Shown: positions 18,505 through 29,056, counted from the stretch's first letter. The stretch: DNA of 64,000 nt from Gillisia marina (GCF_000258765.1 NZ_AJLT01000025.1:35746-99745), one strand, 5' to 3'. Program-made: numbers and translations. Notes: generated from the letters alone by a model not told the origin.

Positions 18505-19279
18505 TTAATCCCCAGTCATTAAGATCTTTAATATAATGATGTGCGGTAAGGTCAAATTGGACAGGAACTACAGAAACATATCCATTTTCCAAAGCCCATT
18601 CGTCCGTGTCTTGTCCGCTATCTTCATTTACAAACTTGCCGGTTAACCAGTAATAATCCCTTCCTTGCGGACTAGTTCTTTTATCGAATTCCTCTACCCA
18701 ATAGGCTTTGGCTTGCCTACATATTTTAATTCCTTTAATTTCTTTCTCTGGTAATTTCGGTAAGTTTACATTAAGAACAACTCCTTTTGGAAGTCCATTT
18801 TTTAGCACCTTTTTTGTAATTGCTTTTACAAATTTCTTAATTGGTTCGAAATCGGCATTTAAGGAATAATCCAATAAGGAAAATCCAATTGCAGGAATTC
18901 CCTCAATTCCGGCCTCTACAGCTGCGCTCATTGTTCCCGAGTAAATCACATTGATAGAAGAGTTGGAACCATGATTTATTCCGCTCACACATAAATCTGG
19001 CTTGCGATGTAAAATTTCCTGAGTGGCAATCTTCACACAATCGGCCGGAGTTCCGGAGCAGCTATATTCTTTGTGAGTATATTTTTTATTGATTTTTATC
19101 TCGTCACAGTAAAGAGTATCGGTAATGGTGATGGCATGTCCCATCGCACTTTGTGGACTATCTGGTGCAACAACAATAACATCGCCAAGCTCTTTCATGA
19201 CTTCAATTAATGTGCGTATTCCCGGAGCGGTGATTCCATCGTCATTTGTTACTAAAATAAGCGGTTTTTCTTGGGACAT
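18497..19279 (-). CDS. surE: 5'/3'-nucleotidase SurE
   Basis: About 260 aa from MSQEKPLILVTNDDG. LVTNDDG provides the metal-binding Asp pair, SGTPADCVK and SGINHGSNSS are family motifs, and YSGTMSAAVEAGI is the conserved helix. It dephosphorylates nucleoside monophosphates in stress survival. The open frame extends 13 codons upstream to 19318, but the normal SurE N-terminus begins at 19279, so that start is chosen. Confidence 0.95.
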   Translation of the reverse strand: MSQEKPLILVTNDDGITAPGIRTLIEVMKELGDVIVVAPDSPQSAMGHAITITDTLYCDEIKINKKYTHKEYSCSGTPADCVKIATQEILHRKPDLCVSGINHGSNSSINVIYSGTMSAAVEAGIEGIPAIGFSLLDYSLNADFEPIKKFVKAITKKVLKNGLPKGVVLNVNLPKLPEKEIKGIKICRQAKAYWVEEFDKRTSPQGRDYYWLTGKFVNEDSGQDTDEWALENGYVSVVPVQFDLTAHHYIKDLNDWGLND

Positions 19280-19405
19280 ATCTAAATATTTTAAGAGTGC
19301 TAAAATAATAATTCCCAAAGGAAAGCTTATCTTAGTGGTCTAACAAATTATTTGTGCAAATGGTGAGTGTTGGCACAATTTTTACTACATATAGATTGAT
19401 ATTAA

Positions 19406-21561
19406 ATGATGAAATATATTCGCTTTATGAAAAGGAACTATAAATTCTTGGTGTTGGTGTTGCTTATGGCAGCCGCATCATGCAGCTTTACTACAAAAAC
19501 TTTCAACGACCCTAATAAAGATAAATTATTAATAGATCTTATTACTTACGTCTTAGAGAGAGGACATTACGACGCTAAATCTATAGACGATGGTTTTTCC
19601 AAAGAAGTTTATAAAGATTATTTGGATGCAGTAGATCCTTTAAAACGTTTTTTCTACGAGAAAGACGTAAAGGAGTTTGTTGTGTATCAAGATAAGATAG
19701 ACGACCAAATAAGAGGAAAAGATCTTACTTTTTTCAATTTAACTCATGATAGGTTATTGGAGAGAATGAAAGAGGTGCGAGGAATTTATAAAGAAATCTT
19801 GGCGCAACCATTTGATTTTTCAGAAGAAGAAGATATTAATACCAATTACGAGGAAATAGAATATGTTTCTTCTAGAGTTGAATTAAAAGAGCGTTGGAGA
19901 AAGCAATTAAAGTTTAGTACGCTTGGTAATTACTATGATAAAAAAGAAGAGGAAGCAAAAAAGCTAGAGAAAGACCCTTCATATAAAATGAAGAGTGATT
20001 CTGAATTGGAGAAAGAAGCAAGGGAATCTGTACTTACTTCTATGGACGAGTATTTCGATTTTAGTGAAGAACTAGAGCGTAAAGATTATTTCGCAGTGTA
20101 TATCAATGCAATAGTAGAAGAGTTCGATCCGCATACATTTTATTTTGCACCACAAGACAAGGATAGATTCGACATTGCAATGTCCGGGAAACTGGAAGGG
20201 ATTGGCGCGAGACTGCAAAAGAAAAGCGATAATATCACCATTATGGAAGTGATTTCCGGAGGTCCTGCTTGGTTAAGCGACAAGTTAAGTGAAGGAGATA
20301 TCATTTTGAAGGTGAGACAAGAAAATGAAGAAAACCCGGTGAGTATTGTGGGAATGCGTTTAGATGATGCTGTAAATCTTATAAAAGGGCCTAAAGATTC
20401 TAAAGTTACTTTAACTGTGAAGAAAAAAATGATGGGTAATATAGAAGATATTACCATCATAAGAGATGTGGTAGAGTTAGATGAAACATATGCAAAATCT
20501 GCTTTGGTGAATAAGAACGGAAGGGAATTCGGACTTATAAACTTGCCTAAATTCTATTTTGACATGGAAAACTATGCTGACAGAAATGCTGCTTCAGATG
20601 TTCAAAAAGAAATTATACGTTTGAAAAAGGCCGGAATGGAAGGCTAGTATTAGATCTTAGAAACAATGGTGGTGGTTCTCTTAAAACAGTTGTAGATATT
20701 GCAGGATTATTTATAGAAAAAGGCCCTGTAGTTCAGGTGAAAAGTAAAGGAGCCGGGCAGGAGATTTTAGAAGATAAGGATCCAAGTATTCTTTGGGATG
20801 GTCCATTGGTAATATTGGTGAATGAATTATCTGCATCAGCTTCAGAAATTCTTGCTGCTGCAATGCAAGATTATAAAAGAGCAATTATTATAGGAAGCAA
20901 GCAAACTTACGGTAAAGGAACTGTTCAAAATGTTATAGACCTTAATCAAACTGTAAGAAGCAACGAGTATGGAGACCTTGGAGCCTTAAAATTAACCACT
21001 CAGAAGTTCTATAGAGTAAATGGAGGTTCTACACAGTTGGAAGGTGTTAAAAGTGATGTGGTTGTTCCAGATAGATATAGTTATATAGACATAGGGGAGA
21101 AAGATTACGAAAATCCATTGCCTTGGGATCAAATAAAAGCTGCCAAGTATAAAATTTGGGATGGATATATAGATTTTGAAGATGCTATTAAAAATAGTAA
21201 TGAGAGAATGTCTAATAATGCTCAGTTAAACCTTATTGCTGAAAATGCTAAATGGGTAAAAGATCAAAGAGATGAAGAAAAGTATTCCTTGAACTATACT
21301 GCTTATCAAAATCAAAGATTGCTTACAGAAAAAGATGCTAAGAGATTCGATGCAATTTCAAGCTATACTTCTAATTTAACATATGAATCGTTGCCTTACG
21401 AAGTGGATTTATATGCGTCTGATACTATCTTGAAAGAAAAGAGAGATAGATGGCACACAAGTTTAACTGGAGATGTTTATATAGAAGAAGCTATTAATGT
21501 TTTAGAAGATATTAAGGTGAATAATATTAAAAGGTCTAAAGTAGCTACAATTAAGAATTAA
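19406..21561 (+). pseudogene. Tail-specific (C-terminal processing) protease, interrupted by one-base frameshift
   Basis: The two frames make a protein of about 718 aa, the usual Tsp/Prc length in flavobacteria. A lipoprotein-type signal ends at AAASC. The N-terminal helical region (about 30-240) precedes a PDZ domain (GGPAWLSDKLSEGDIILKV). The S41 domain follows, with RNNGGGS, the nucleophile in NELSASASEI and the lysine in KQTYGKGTVQ. The first frame stops at 20645-20647 right after KKAGMEG. Adding one base there continues as LVLDLRNNGGG. It cleaves periplasmic proteins from the C-terminus. The catalytic Ser-Lys pair lies wholly downstream of the break, so the status depends on whether the shift is real. 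Confidence 0.85.
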
Positions 21562-21575
21562 AATATTTTTTAGGG

Positions 21576-21645
21576 ATGTCAAGTTGAGCGGAGTCGAAAC
21601 CTCCTATTAAGGTTAAAAGTTCTCGACTGCGCTCGGACAGACAAA
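21576..21645. repeat. Palindromic intergenic repeat
   Basis: TGTCAAGTTGAGCGGAGTCG pairs with CGACTGCGCTCGGACAGACA across a loop of about 28 bases. The arms match imperfectly but clearly, so the RNA would form a long hairpin directly after the protease gene. Its GC content is higher than its surroundings. Elements of this look recur between genes in flavobacterial genomes; only one copy is in this window. Confidence 0.7.
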
Positions 21646-21675
21646 ACAAGATATTTAAACTGTTTTATTTTTTTA

Positions 21676-21826
21676 GGAGTCTGTTTAAAGAGTTGAATAC
21701 ATCAAAAAGTAAGAGTATTTATCTGAATTATTTCAATATCTAAATTTAATTAGTTGAGTTTTTTGAAATAATTTCTAATAATACTAAATGCATTGATGCA
21801 TAACTAAATCTTTTAAACAGGCTCTT
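21676..21826. repeat. 150-bp imperfect palindrome (MITE-like)
   Basis: The outer arms GAGTCTGTTTAAAGAG and CTTTTAAACAGGCTC are inverted copies. Nested further in, ATACATCAAAAAG pairs with the complement of GCATTGATGCAT, and GAATTATTTCA with TGAAATAATTTC. The whole stretch folds on itself. No coding capacity is seen. Confidence 0.6.
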
Positions 21827-21847
21827 TTTCATTTCTACAACTTTCCT

Positions 21848-21925
21848 ATGAAGAGAAAATATATTTATCCGGTTATAATATTGATTGTTGCCTTAGCGCT
21901 TGTTTTAGTGGAGCGATGTGGCTAA
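21848..21925 (+). CDS. Possible 25-aa single-helix membrane peptide
   Basis: ATG MKRKYIYP is followed by a strongly hydrophobic stretch and ends ERCG. Basic start plus one membrane helix looks like a small membrane protein. There is no homology I recognise and no clear promoter, so this is a weak candidate; it could be a chance frame or a gene remnant. Confidence 0.2.
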   Translation: MKRKYIYPVIILIVALALVLVERCG

Positions 21926-22022
21926 AAGGTTGCTAGGTTAGGAGATTTATTTTGATGAATGTATTAAGTTAAAACAGCCAAGGAAATTAAAGTTTTACTC
22001 ACTAATTCTCGAGAGAGGGAAG

Positions 22023-23270
22023 TTAAAAGGCCATTCTTTCAGAATCCAGCTTTATAAAGATAAATAGTAAGATTGTAAAGCCCCATAAGCCGGAACCTCC
22101 ATAACTAAAGAAAGGAAGCGGTATTCCAACCGTTGGAAAAATTCCCGTTACCATTCCTATATTTACCAGAAAGTGAACAAACATAATTCCCACTACGCTG
22201 TACCCGTAAACTCTATTAAATGTAGATTTTTGTCGCTCGGCGAGAAACAATAACCTAAGTAGTAAAAACACAAACAAAAGCACCACAAGCGAAGTGCCTA
22301 AAAATCCCCATTCTTCACCAACGGTACTAAAAATATAATCTGTGTCTTGCTCTGGTACAAATTTACCTTTGGTTTGTGTTCCTTCTGTCCAGCCTTTTCC
22401 TAGCCAGCCACCACTACCAATTGCTATTTCACTCTGATTGGTATTATACCCAATTCCTCTTGCGTCTACTTCTTTACCGAGAACGATATTAAAACGATCT
22501 CTATGCCGTTGTTCGAAAACATTCTCAAAAATATAATCTACTGAATATGACAATGCAACCGCACCTATAATAATCCCAAATAACATAAGCAACTTGGGAC
22601 GTTTATTCTTTTTCTGAAGCAAACTAATCAAACTAATTATACCAACCGCAATGGCTACATACAGGGGGCCAATCACTAAGGTTAAAATAAAAACAGCTAT
22701 TCCACCAACGCCCAAGAACAAATAAACCCCGGAGAGCCCTTCTCTATATAACGGGAAGAGAAACGCTGCATATACCATGGCGCTTCCAGCATCGGGTTGT
22801 GGTAAAATAATAAGAGCAGGTAGTGCAATAATAAAAAATGCCTTTAACTGATGAGAGAATAATTTAATATTTGTTTGAATATCCCCAAGGTAGTTTGCTA
22901 GCGCCAGTGTTGTTGCAACTTTAGCAAATTCTGCAGGTTGAATGCTTACTCCGCCAAATCCATACCACGAGGTGGCGCCATTAATAGTTTTTCCAAAAAC
23001 AAAAAGGCCTAATATGGAAAGCAGTGATATTATATAAAACACACTTGAAAATTTCATATAAAATTTTGCCTCAATAGATAATATGATGATGATCATAAAT
23101 AAACCGAGGAGAATCCAAAGAGCTTGTTTTACATAGATCTCACTGAAATCAAATATTCCGGAAGGGACATCTCCCAGAGATGCGGAATAAATATTCATCC
23201 ACCCAAAACTGATGAGCAAAAGGTAAATTAGGATGGTAATCCAATCAAAACTAATAGTGCCTTTCGCCAT
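22023..23270 (-). CDS. rodA: Rod-shape SEDS glycosyltransferase RodA
   Basis: A 415-aa SEDS protein with about ten membrane helices. Motifs include GATSWYGFGGVSIQPAEFAK, the long periplasmic loop with QTKGKFVPEQDTDYIFS, and GIPLPFFSYGGSG near the C-terminus. It polymerises glycan strands together with PBP2. The start codon overlaps the stop of the PBP2 gene by one base, which is tight translational coupling. It is the last gene of the mre operon. Confidence 0.97.
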   Translation of the reverse strand: MAKGTISFDWITILIYLLLISFGWMNIYSASLGDVPSGIFDFSEIYVKQALWILLGLFMIIIILSIEAKFYMKFSSVFYIISLLSILGLFVFGKTINGATSWYGFGGVSIQPAEFAKVATTLALANYLGDIQTNIKLFSHQLKAFFIIALPALIILPQPDAGSAMVYAAFLFPLYREGLSGVYLFLGVGGIAVFILTLVIGPLYVAIAVGIISLISLLQKKNKRPKLLMLFGIIIGAVALSYSVDYIFENVFEQRHRDRFNIVLGKEVDARGIGYNTNQSEIAIGSGGWLGKGWTEGTQTKGKFVPEQDTDYIFSTVGEEWGFLGTSLVVLLFVFLLLRLLFLAERQKSTFNRVYGYSVVGIMFVHFLVNIGMVTGIFPTVGIPLPFFSYGGSGLWGFTILLFIFIKLDSERMAF

Positions 23271-25138
23271 TATTTATTAATTGTGAAAGGTTGTCCACTA
23301 AGTGGTTTAAGGTATTCGTCTTCCAAACTATGAGTGAGTATCCAAGTTTCCATATCTTTTCTAGAGATACTATTTCTAAGATATTTTTCTATCATTAAAC
23401 TAGCAATCCTACCGGCATAACGACCTCCCCAATATCCATTTTCAACAAATACTGCAATGGCTATTTTTGGGTTGTCTACGGGCGCAAAAGCTATAAATAT
23501 TGAATGATCTGTGAGCTGTGTTCTTTTGCCGTTTATTTTAGTGTAATTCTCTGCTGTCCCGGTTTTTCCCGCTATTTCAATTCCGGGAATTTGTAGTGCC
23601 GATGCCGTACCAGCTTTGTATACCTGGCGCATTCCCTCTATAACAGGGATAAAATGCTCACTATCAATAGTCGTATATTTTTTCTCGGTATAATCTGGAT
23701 CTTCTATTGGTTCTCCTTCGATACTTTTTAAAATATGAGGAGTGTAAAACCAACCTTTATTGGCAATAGCAGCGGTCATATTAGCCAGCTGTATAGGTGT
23801 CATTAATACTTCCCCTTGGCCAATAGCATTAGAAATTGTTGCGGTGGAATACCACTTGTAGGTAGGGTAGTCGTATATCTTATTATAATAATTTGAATTT
23901 GGAATTTTCCCAGATCTTCCTGCGGGTAAATCGTAACCTAAGAACTGACCAAGTCCAAAACTATTTAAATGTTGGGACCATCTATCTACTCCTTCTTGAG
24001 GAGTTGGGTATTTTTCTATGATTCTTCTATAAGCATTAGCGAAATATGCGTTACAAGACTGCGCAATTCCAGGAATCATATCTAAAGGACTTGCATGTGC
24101 ATGACACCCCAATTTCCTACCTCTTCCATAGATATATCCTCTATTGCAAGAAAACTTGTCGTGAATATCTACCACATCTTCCTGTAATGCAATAAGTGCA
24201 TTGATGGTCTTAAATGGAGATCCTGGAGGATATTCGGCTAATAGACCTCTATCATATAAAGGTCTTGCAATAGTGTCGTAATAAAGTTTTGTGAAATTTG
24301 CAGATCGTTGTCTTCCCATTAGTAGCGCAGGATCGTAACTTGGAGCTGTAATAAGGGAAAGGATTTCTCCGGTTGCAGGTTCTATAGCTACAATTCCTCC
24401 GCGTTTATTTTCCATTAGTTTTTCGCCATACGCCTGTAACACGGCATCTATGGAAATAGTTACATCTTTTCCTTTTTTAGGAAGGGTGTCATATATTCCT
24501 TCTTTAAAGGGACCAATATCTCTATTAAATCTGTCTTTTTGAATATATTTTACCCCTTTTATACCGCGTAGTAGTTCTTCATATTGGCCTTCTACTCCTT
24601 GTTTTCCAATTAAATCTCCGGAAATATAATACGGATTGTCTTCGATTATTTTATTGTTCACCTCAGCGATATAACCTAATACATTCGAGCCATTTTGGGT
24701 TTGATAGTCTCTTAAAGATCGCTTTTGAATATAAAAACCGGGATATTTTCGCAGTTTCTCCTGAAGATATGCATACTCAGATTTTGTGAGCTGAGGCACT
24801 ATAATAGAAGGAAGTCTGGGAGAATATATTTTTGCTTTATCTAATTTTTTTGAAAGTTCTTCCGGGGTGAGTTTTAAGATGCTGCAAAATTCTGCAGTGT
24901 CAAATGCCTTTACGTTTCTAGGAATCGCCATCACATCATACGAAGGCTGATTAGAAACTAATAGCTCCCCATTCCTATCAAAAATATAACCTCGCTGCGG
25001 ATAGTTATATACCACTTTTATCGCATTGTCTTCGCTTAATCGAGCGAAAGATTCATCTACAACCTGCAAATAGAACAAGCGGCCTATAAAAATAAAGCCG
25101 GTGGTAATAATTATAATGTAAAGCAGCAGCCTTCTCAT
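23270..25138 (-). CDS. mrdA: Penicillin-binding protein 2 (transpeptidase)
   Basis: A 622-aa class B penicillin-binding protein. One N-terminal membrane helix is followed by the PBP dimer domain (GYIFDRNGELLVSNQPSYD) and the transpeptidase domain. That domain has the active-site SPFK in YPPGSPFKT, SCN in AQSCNAYF and KTGTAE. It cross-links new wall in lateral growth with RodA, MreB, MreC and MreD. It overlaps mreD by 4 bp and rodA by 1 bp. Confidence 0.97.
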   Translation of the reverse strand: MRRLLLYIIIITTGFIFIGRLFYLQVVDESFARLSEDNAIKVVYNYPQRGYIFDRNGELLVSNQPSYDVMAIPRNVKAFDTAEFCSILKLTPEELSKKLDKAKIYSPRLPSIIVPQLTKSEYAYLQEKLRKYPGFYIQKRSLRDYQTQNGSNVLGYIAEVNNKIIEDNPYYISGDLIGKQGVEGQYEELLRGIKGVKYIQKDRFNRDIGPFKEGIYDTLPKKGKDVTISIDAVLQAYGEKLMENKRGGIVAIEPATGEILSLITAPSYDPALLMGRQRSANFTKLYYDTIARPLYDRGLLAEYPPGSPFKTINALIALQEDVVDIHDKFSCNRGYIYGRGRKLGCHAHASPLDMIPGIAQSCNAYFANAYRRIIEKYPTPQEGVDRWSQHLNSFGLGQFLGYDLPAGRSGKIPNSNYYNKIYDYPTYKWYSTATISNAIGQGEVLMTPIQLANMTAAIANKGWFYTPHILKSIEGEPIEDPDYTEKKYTTIDSEHFIPVIEGMRQVYKAGTASALQIPGIEIAGKTGTAENYTKINGKRTQLTDHSIFIAFAPVDNPKIAIAVFVENGYWGGRYAGRIASLMIEKYLRNSISRKDMETWILTHSLEDEYLKPLSGQPFTINK

Positions 25139-25641
25139 CGTCTTTTCGGTTTAAAGAGTGTTAAACTAATTAAGACTAAAAGTATTGTGAAAATACTCGT
25201 GAAAAATGTCTTTTTCAGAATTAAATATACATGAGAAAAACTAAACATTTCCATGATGAAAAGCAATAAATTATGAAGAATTACTACAAGAAAAATATAG
25301 CTTAATCTTGCTCCATATGGAGTGTTCGATAATTTTACTGTTTGATAATCATAACTTATTCCAAAGGAAAATCGAAGTATTATTGGGCGAATGTATGCTA
25401 TAAATACACAGGCTGCGGCATGTATTCCTCCGCTATCTTCAAAAGTGTCTACGCTTAAGCCCAATAAAAATGCAACCAGCATAAATAAACCTTGCGGTGT
25501 ATTAAAAGGATATAGAATTAAAAACAGGATGTATAAGTACGGATTTATAAAACCTAAAAAATTGATATTGTTTAGGAGTAGAACTTGTAATAAGACCAAA
25601 ACCACAAATCGGATGCTATTTGAAATAATTGTATTAGTCAT
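25135..25641 (-). CDS. mreD: Rod shape-determining protein MreD
   Basis: A 168-aa membrane protein with about five helices. FINPYLYILFLILYPF and a conserved acidic helix LGLSVDTFEDSGGIHAAA are typical for MreD in Bacteroidota. It overlaps mreC by 8 bp and PBP2 by 4 bp. It anchors the elongasome in the inner membrane. Confidence 0.92.
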   Translation of the reverse strand: MTNTIISNSIRFVVLVLLQVLLLNNINFLGFINPYLYILFLILYPFNTPQGLFMLVAFLLGLSVDTFEDSGGIHAAACVFIAYIRPIILRFSFGISYDYQTVKLSNTPYGARLSYIFLVVILHNLLLFIMEMFSFSHVYLILKKTFFTSIFTILLVLISLTLFKPKRR

Positions 25642-26455
25642 CTAATTCCTCCAGTTCTTTAACTTCTTCTCTATCCTTATTCACAATTACATACACATGA
25701 CCGATGTTGGTCATATCATTAAATAATTCGATATCAATTGTGAAATAACTTCCATTTTCATCTAGCTTAAAACCTACGATAGAACCAATTGGAATACCGC
25801 GTGGAAAAATTAAAGATTTCCCACCTGTAATTATCGTATCACCTTTTTTAACAGGAGCCAATCTAGGTACATCTGTTAGCTGAACGATATTAGGATCTTT
25901 ACCATCCCAAACTAAAGAACCAAAGTGGTTGGTTTTTTTAAGTTGTGCGTTTATTTTAGAATCACTATTTAAAATAGAGATCACCCTAGCGTAATTTGTA
26001 GATGCATTATCTATTATTCCAACAATTCCTTGGCTGGTAACGACACCGGATTCCGGCAAAATATTGTCTTTTCTACCCTTATCCAAAGTGATATAATTAT
26101 CTACTTTCGCGTAATTATTGTTAATAACTCTGGCGGTTCTAAATTCATAAATTCCTTCGTAGACAGAAGAATCTATAAAAATATCATTGAATAATGTGTC
26201 CGGAATATTAGAAAGTTGATTTCGTAATAAATTGTTCTCTTCTAAAAGGCGTTCGTTATATTCTTCAAGATAAAAGTAAGATTGGATACTATTCGCCTTT
26301 TTATAAATCCCACCGGTTATAAAATTAGCGGAGCTTATAAATTTACTTTTATGAAATGAATGCGACTGGATTGTTAAAAATATAGATAGGCCAAACAGCA
26401 ACAGGAATAAGATGTTATTCTTATTGCGGATAAGAAAATTGAATATCTGCTGCAT
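25634..26455 (-). CDS. mreC: Rod shape-determining protein MreC
   Basis: A 273-aa bitopic protein: one N-terminal helix (about 13-30), a coiled-coil segment (EEYNERLLEENNLLRNQL) and a beta-rich periplasmic domain with GVVTSQGIVGIID and IITGGKSLIFPRGIPIG. It scaffolds PBP2/RodA activity. It lies 10 bp downstream of mreB. The C-terminus is acidic (DREEVKELEELDD). Confidence 0.95.
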   Translation of the reverse strand: MQQIFNFLIRNKNNILFLLLFGLSIFLTIQSHSFHKSKFISSANFITGGIYKKANSIQSYFYLEEYNERLLEENNLLRNQLSNIPDTLFNDIFIDSSVYEGIYEFRTARVINNNYAKVDNYITLDKGRKDNILPESGVVTSQGIVGIIDNASTNYARVISILNSDSKINAQLKKTNHFGSLVWDGKDPNIVQLTDVPRLAPVKKGDTIITGGKSLIFPRGIPIGSIVGFKLDENGSYFTIDIELFNDMTNIGHVYVIVNKDREEVKELEELDD

Positions 26456-26465
26456 GGGTTAGGTC

Positions 26466-27494
26466 CTACTTTATCAATATTCCTTTGTAACGGCTTAAGT
26501 TTTTAAGGCATATTCCAGTTCCACGAACAACGGCTCTTAAAGGATCTTCGGCAATATATACTGGAAGATCTGTTTTTAAAGATAAACGTTTGTCTAAACC
26601 TCTTAACATGGATCCTCCACCCGCAAGATAGATCCCGGTATTATATATATCGGCAGCTAATTCTGGTGGGGTTTGAGATAAGGTTTCCATCACTGCATCT
26701 TCTATTCTTAAAATAGATTTATCTAATGCCTTTGCGATTTCTCTATAAGATATTTGAACCTGCTTTGGTTTTCCGGTAAGTAAATCTCTACCCTGAACAC
26801 TCATTTCCTCTGGTGGAACTTCAAGATCTTCAGTAGCAGCACCTATTTGAATTTTTATTTTTTCAGCAGTACGCTCTCCAACATATAAGTTATGTTGTGT
26901 ACGCATGTAATAAACGATGTCATTAGTAAATACATCTCCTGCAATTTTCACAGATTTATCACAAACGATTCCGCCAAGAGCGATCACTGCAATTTCTGTA
27001 GTACCACCTCCTATATCCACGATCATGTTCCCTTTTGGTTGCATGATGTCTATTCCAATACCAATTGCTGCGGCCATTGGCTCATGAATTAAATACACTT
27101 CTTTCCCGTTAACACGCTCTGCACTTTCCTTTACAGCTCTCATTTCCACTTCTGTAATTCCGGAAGGAATACAAATAACCATTCTAAGGGCGGGAGTGAA
27201 CATTTTTTTCTTTAATGCCGGAATTTCTTTGATAAACATGCTTATCATTTTCTCACTGGCATCGAAATCTGCAATTACCCCATCCTTTAAAGGTCGTATG
27301 GTCTTAATGTTCTCATGAGTTTTCCCTTGCATCATCGCCGCTTCTTTTCCCACGGCAATAATTTTACCGGTGGTTCTGTCTCTGGCTACAATAGATGGAC
27401 TATCTACTACTACTTTATCGTTGTGGATCACCAAAGTATTGGCCGTTCCTAAATCTATTGCTATTTCTTCAATGAGAAAATCAAAAAATCCCAT
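26466..27494 (-). CDS. mreB: Rod shape-determining actin homologue MreB
   Basis: A 342-aa actin-fold ATPase of normal length. IDLGTANTLV is phosphate loop 1, VDIGGGTTEIAVI phosphate loop 2, and GIYLAGGGSMLRGLDK the adenosine motif. It forms membrane filaments that direct lateral wall synthesis. It starts the mreBCD-PBP2-rodA series and follows purH by 35 bp on the same strand, so it may be read through from the purH promoter. Confidence 0.98.
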   Translation of the reverse strand: MGFFDFLIEEIAIDLGTANTLVIHNDKVVVDSPSIVARDRTTGKIIAVGKEAAMMQGKTHENIKTIRPLKDGVIADFDASEKMISMFIKEIPALKKKMFTPALRMVICIPSGITEVEMRAVKESAERVNGKEVYLIHEPMAAAIGIGIDIMQPKGNMIVDIGGGTTEIAVIALGGIVCDKSVKIAGDVFTNDIVYYMRTQHNLYVGERTAEKIKIQIGAATEDLEVPPEEMSVQGRDLLTGKPKQVQISYREIAKALDKSILRIEDAVMETLSQTPPELAADIYNTGIYLAGGGSMLRGLDKRLSLKTDLPVYIAEDPLRAVVRGTGICLKNLSRYKGILIK

Positions 27495-27529
27495 AATTCT
27501 TTTGTTGAGGTTAGGTAAATGTAATAAAA

Positions 27530-29056
27530 TTAATGTTTAAAATGGCGAGTCCCAGTCATTACCATTGCCATATTATGTTGGTTACAATAATCTATGCTTA
27601 ATTGATCTTTTATAGAGCCTCCAGGCTGAATTACAGCTGTAATTCCTGCATTATCTGCAATCTCTACACAATCTGGAAATGGGAAAAAAGCATCACTTGC
27701 CATTACCGATCCTTTAAGGTCGAAATTAAACGACTTTGCTTTTGCGATACTATGCGTTAATGCATCTACTCTGGAAGTTTGTCCGGTTCCGCTGGCTAGT
27801 AATTGTTTGTTCTTTGCTAAAACGATGGTATTGGATTTTGTATGCTTGCAAATTTTAGATGCAAAAATCAAATCCTTTAACTCGTTAGAAGTGGGTTTAT
27901 TGTTTGTAGCTTCGGTTAAATCGGCTACAGCATCTGTTTTGAAATCTTTATCTTGAACCAACACTCCGTTTAAACAGGTTCTCACCAATTTTTGAGGTAA
28001 TTCCTGTTCTTTTTGAACAAGAATGATTCTGTTTTTCTTTCCTTTTAAAACTTCTATAGCTTCTGAAGAAAATGAAGGAGCGATCACAACTTCGCAAAAT
28101 AACTGATGGATTTCTTCAGCAGTCGCTTTATCAATTTCAGTATTGCTAATTAAAACTCCACCGAAAGCCGAAACAGGATCTCCTGCCAAGGCATCCTTAT
28201 ATGCTTGTAAAATGCTATCTCTTTGTGCTAATCCGCAGGCATTATTGTGCTTTAAGATAGCGAAGGTTGGATCGTCATTCTTAAATTCGTTCATCAAATT
28301 CACAGCAGCATCTACATCGAGCAAATTATTATACGAAAGTTCTTTTCCGTGTAACTGATCAAAAATGGCTTCAAAATCCCCGAAAAATGTCCCTTTCTGA
28401 TGCGGGTTCTCCCCATATCTCAGTTCCTTTCCTTTGCTGAAACTTTGCTTGAAAGTGTTGTCTTCAGAATTAAAAAAGTTGAAAATAGCAGTATCATAAT
28501 GAGAAGAAACTTGGAAAGATTTACCTGCAAATTTCTTTCTGTCTTCCAGAGAGGTAGTTCCGTTATTTTCCGATAATAGCTCTAAGAATTCTGAATAGTC
28601 GTCTACGGAAGAAACACAAAGCACATCTTTAAAATTCTTAGCTGCAGCTCTAATAAGAGAAATTCCTCCAATATCAATCTTTTCAATGATATCTGCTTCA
28701 GAAGCTCCGGAAGCTACAGTTTTTTCAAAAGGATAAAGATCTACAACTACAATGTCAATTTGAGGGATTTCGTACTCCTTCATTTCGGCAACATCACTTT
28801 CATTATCCTGCCTATTAAGAATTCCGCCAAACACTTTTGGGTGCAAGGTTTTTACTCGACCGCCTAAAATAGATGGGTACGAAGTTAAATCCTCTACAGG
28901 TATCACAGCGATTCCCAAGTCTTTAATGAATTTTTCTGTCCCACCGGTTGAATAAATAGTGATTCCCAATTCATCCATTTTCTTAACTATGGGTGCTAAT
29001 CCATCTTTGCTAAATACCGAAATTAAAGCTGATTTCGCTGTTTTTAAGTTGCTCAT
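27530..29056 (-). CDS. purH: Bifunctional AICAR transformylase/IMP cyclohydrolase
   Basis: A 508-aa enzyme for the last two steps of IMP synthesis. The N-terminal MGS-like domain has STGGTEKFIKDLGI and GGRVKTLHPKVFGGIL. The C-terminal transformylase has LRYGENPHQKGTFF, LKHNNACGLA and SDAFFPFPDC. The order purH-mreBCD is common in flavobacteria. A TACTTTTG box lies about 20 bp before the start. Confidence 0.98.
   Translation of the reverse strand: MSNLKTAKSALISVFSKDGLAPIVKKMDELGITIYSTGGTEKFIKDLGIAVIPVEDLTSYPSILGGRVKTLHPKVFGGILNRQDNESDVAEMKEYEIPQIDIVVVDLYPFEKTVASGASEADIIEKIDIGGISLIRAAAKNFKDVLCVSSVDDYSEFLELLSENNGTTSLEDRKKFAGKSFQVSSHYDTAIFNFFNSEDNTFKQSFSKGKELRYGENPHQKGTFFGDFEAIFDQLHGKELSYNNLLDVDAAVNLMNEFKNDDPTFAILKHNNACGLAQRDSILQAYKDALAGDPVSAFGGVLISNTEIDKATAEEIHQLFCEVVIAPSFSSEAIEVLKGKKNRIILVQKEQELPQKLVRTCLNGVLVQDKDFKTDAVADLTEATNNKPTSNELKDLIFASKICKHTKSNTIVLAKNKQLLASGTGQTSRVDALTHSIAKAKSFNFDLKGSVMASDAFFPFPDCVEIADNAGITAVIQPGGSIKDQLSIDYCNQHNMAMVMTGTRHFKH

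Larger units (their letters stand above)
21562..22022. other. 461-bp gene-poor interval
   Basis: The interval holds the two palindromic elements at 21576-21645 and 21676-21826 and a 25-codon frame at 21848-21925. No other gene or RNA is evident. Confidence 0.6.
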
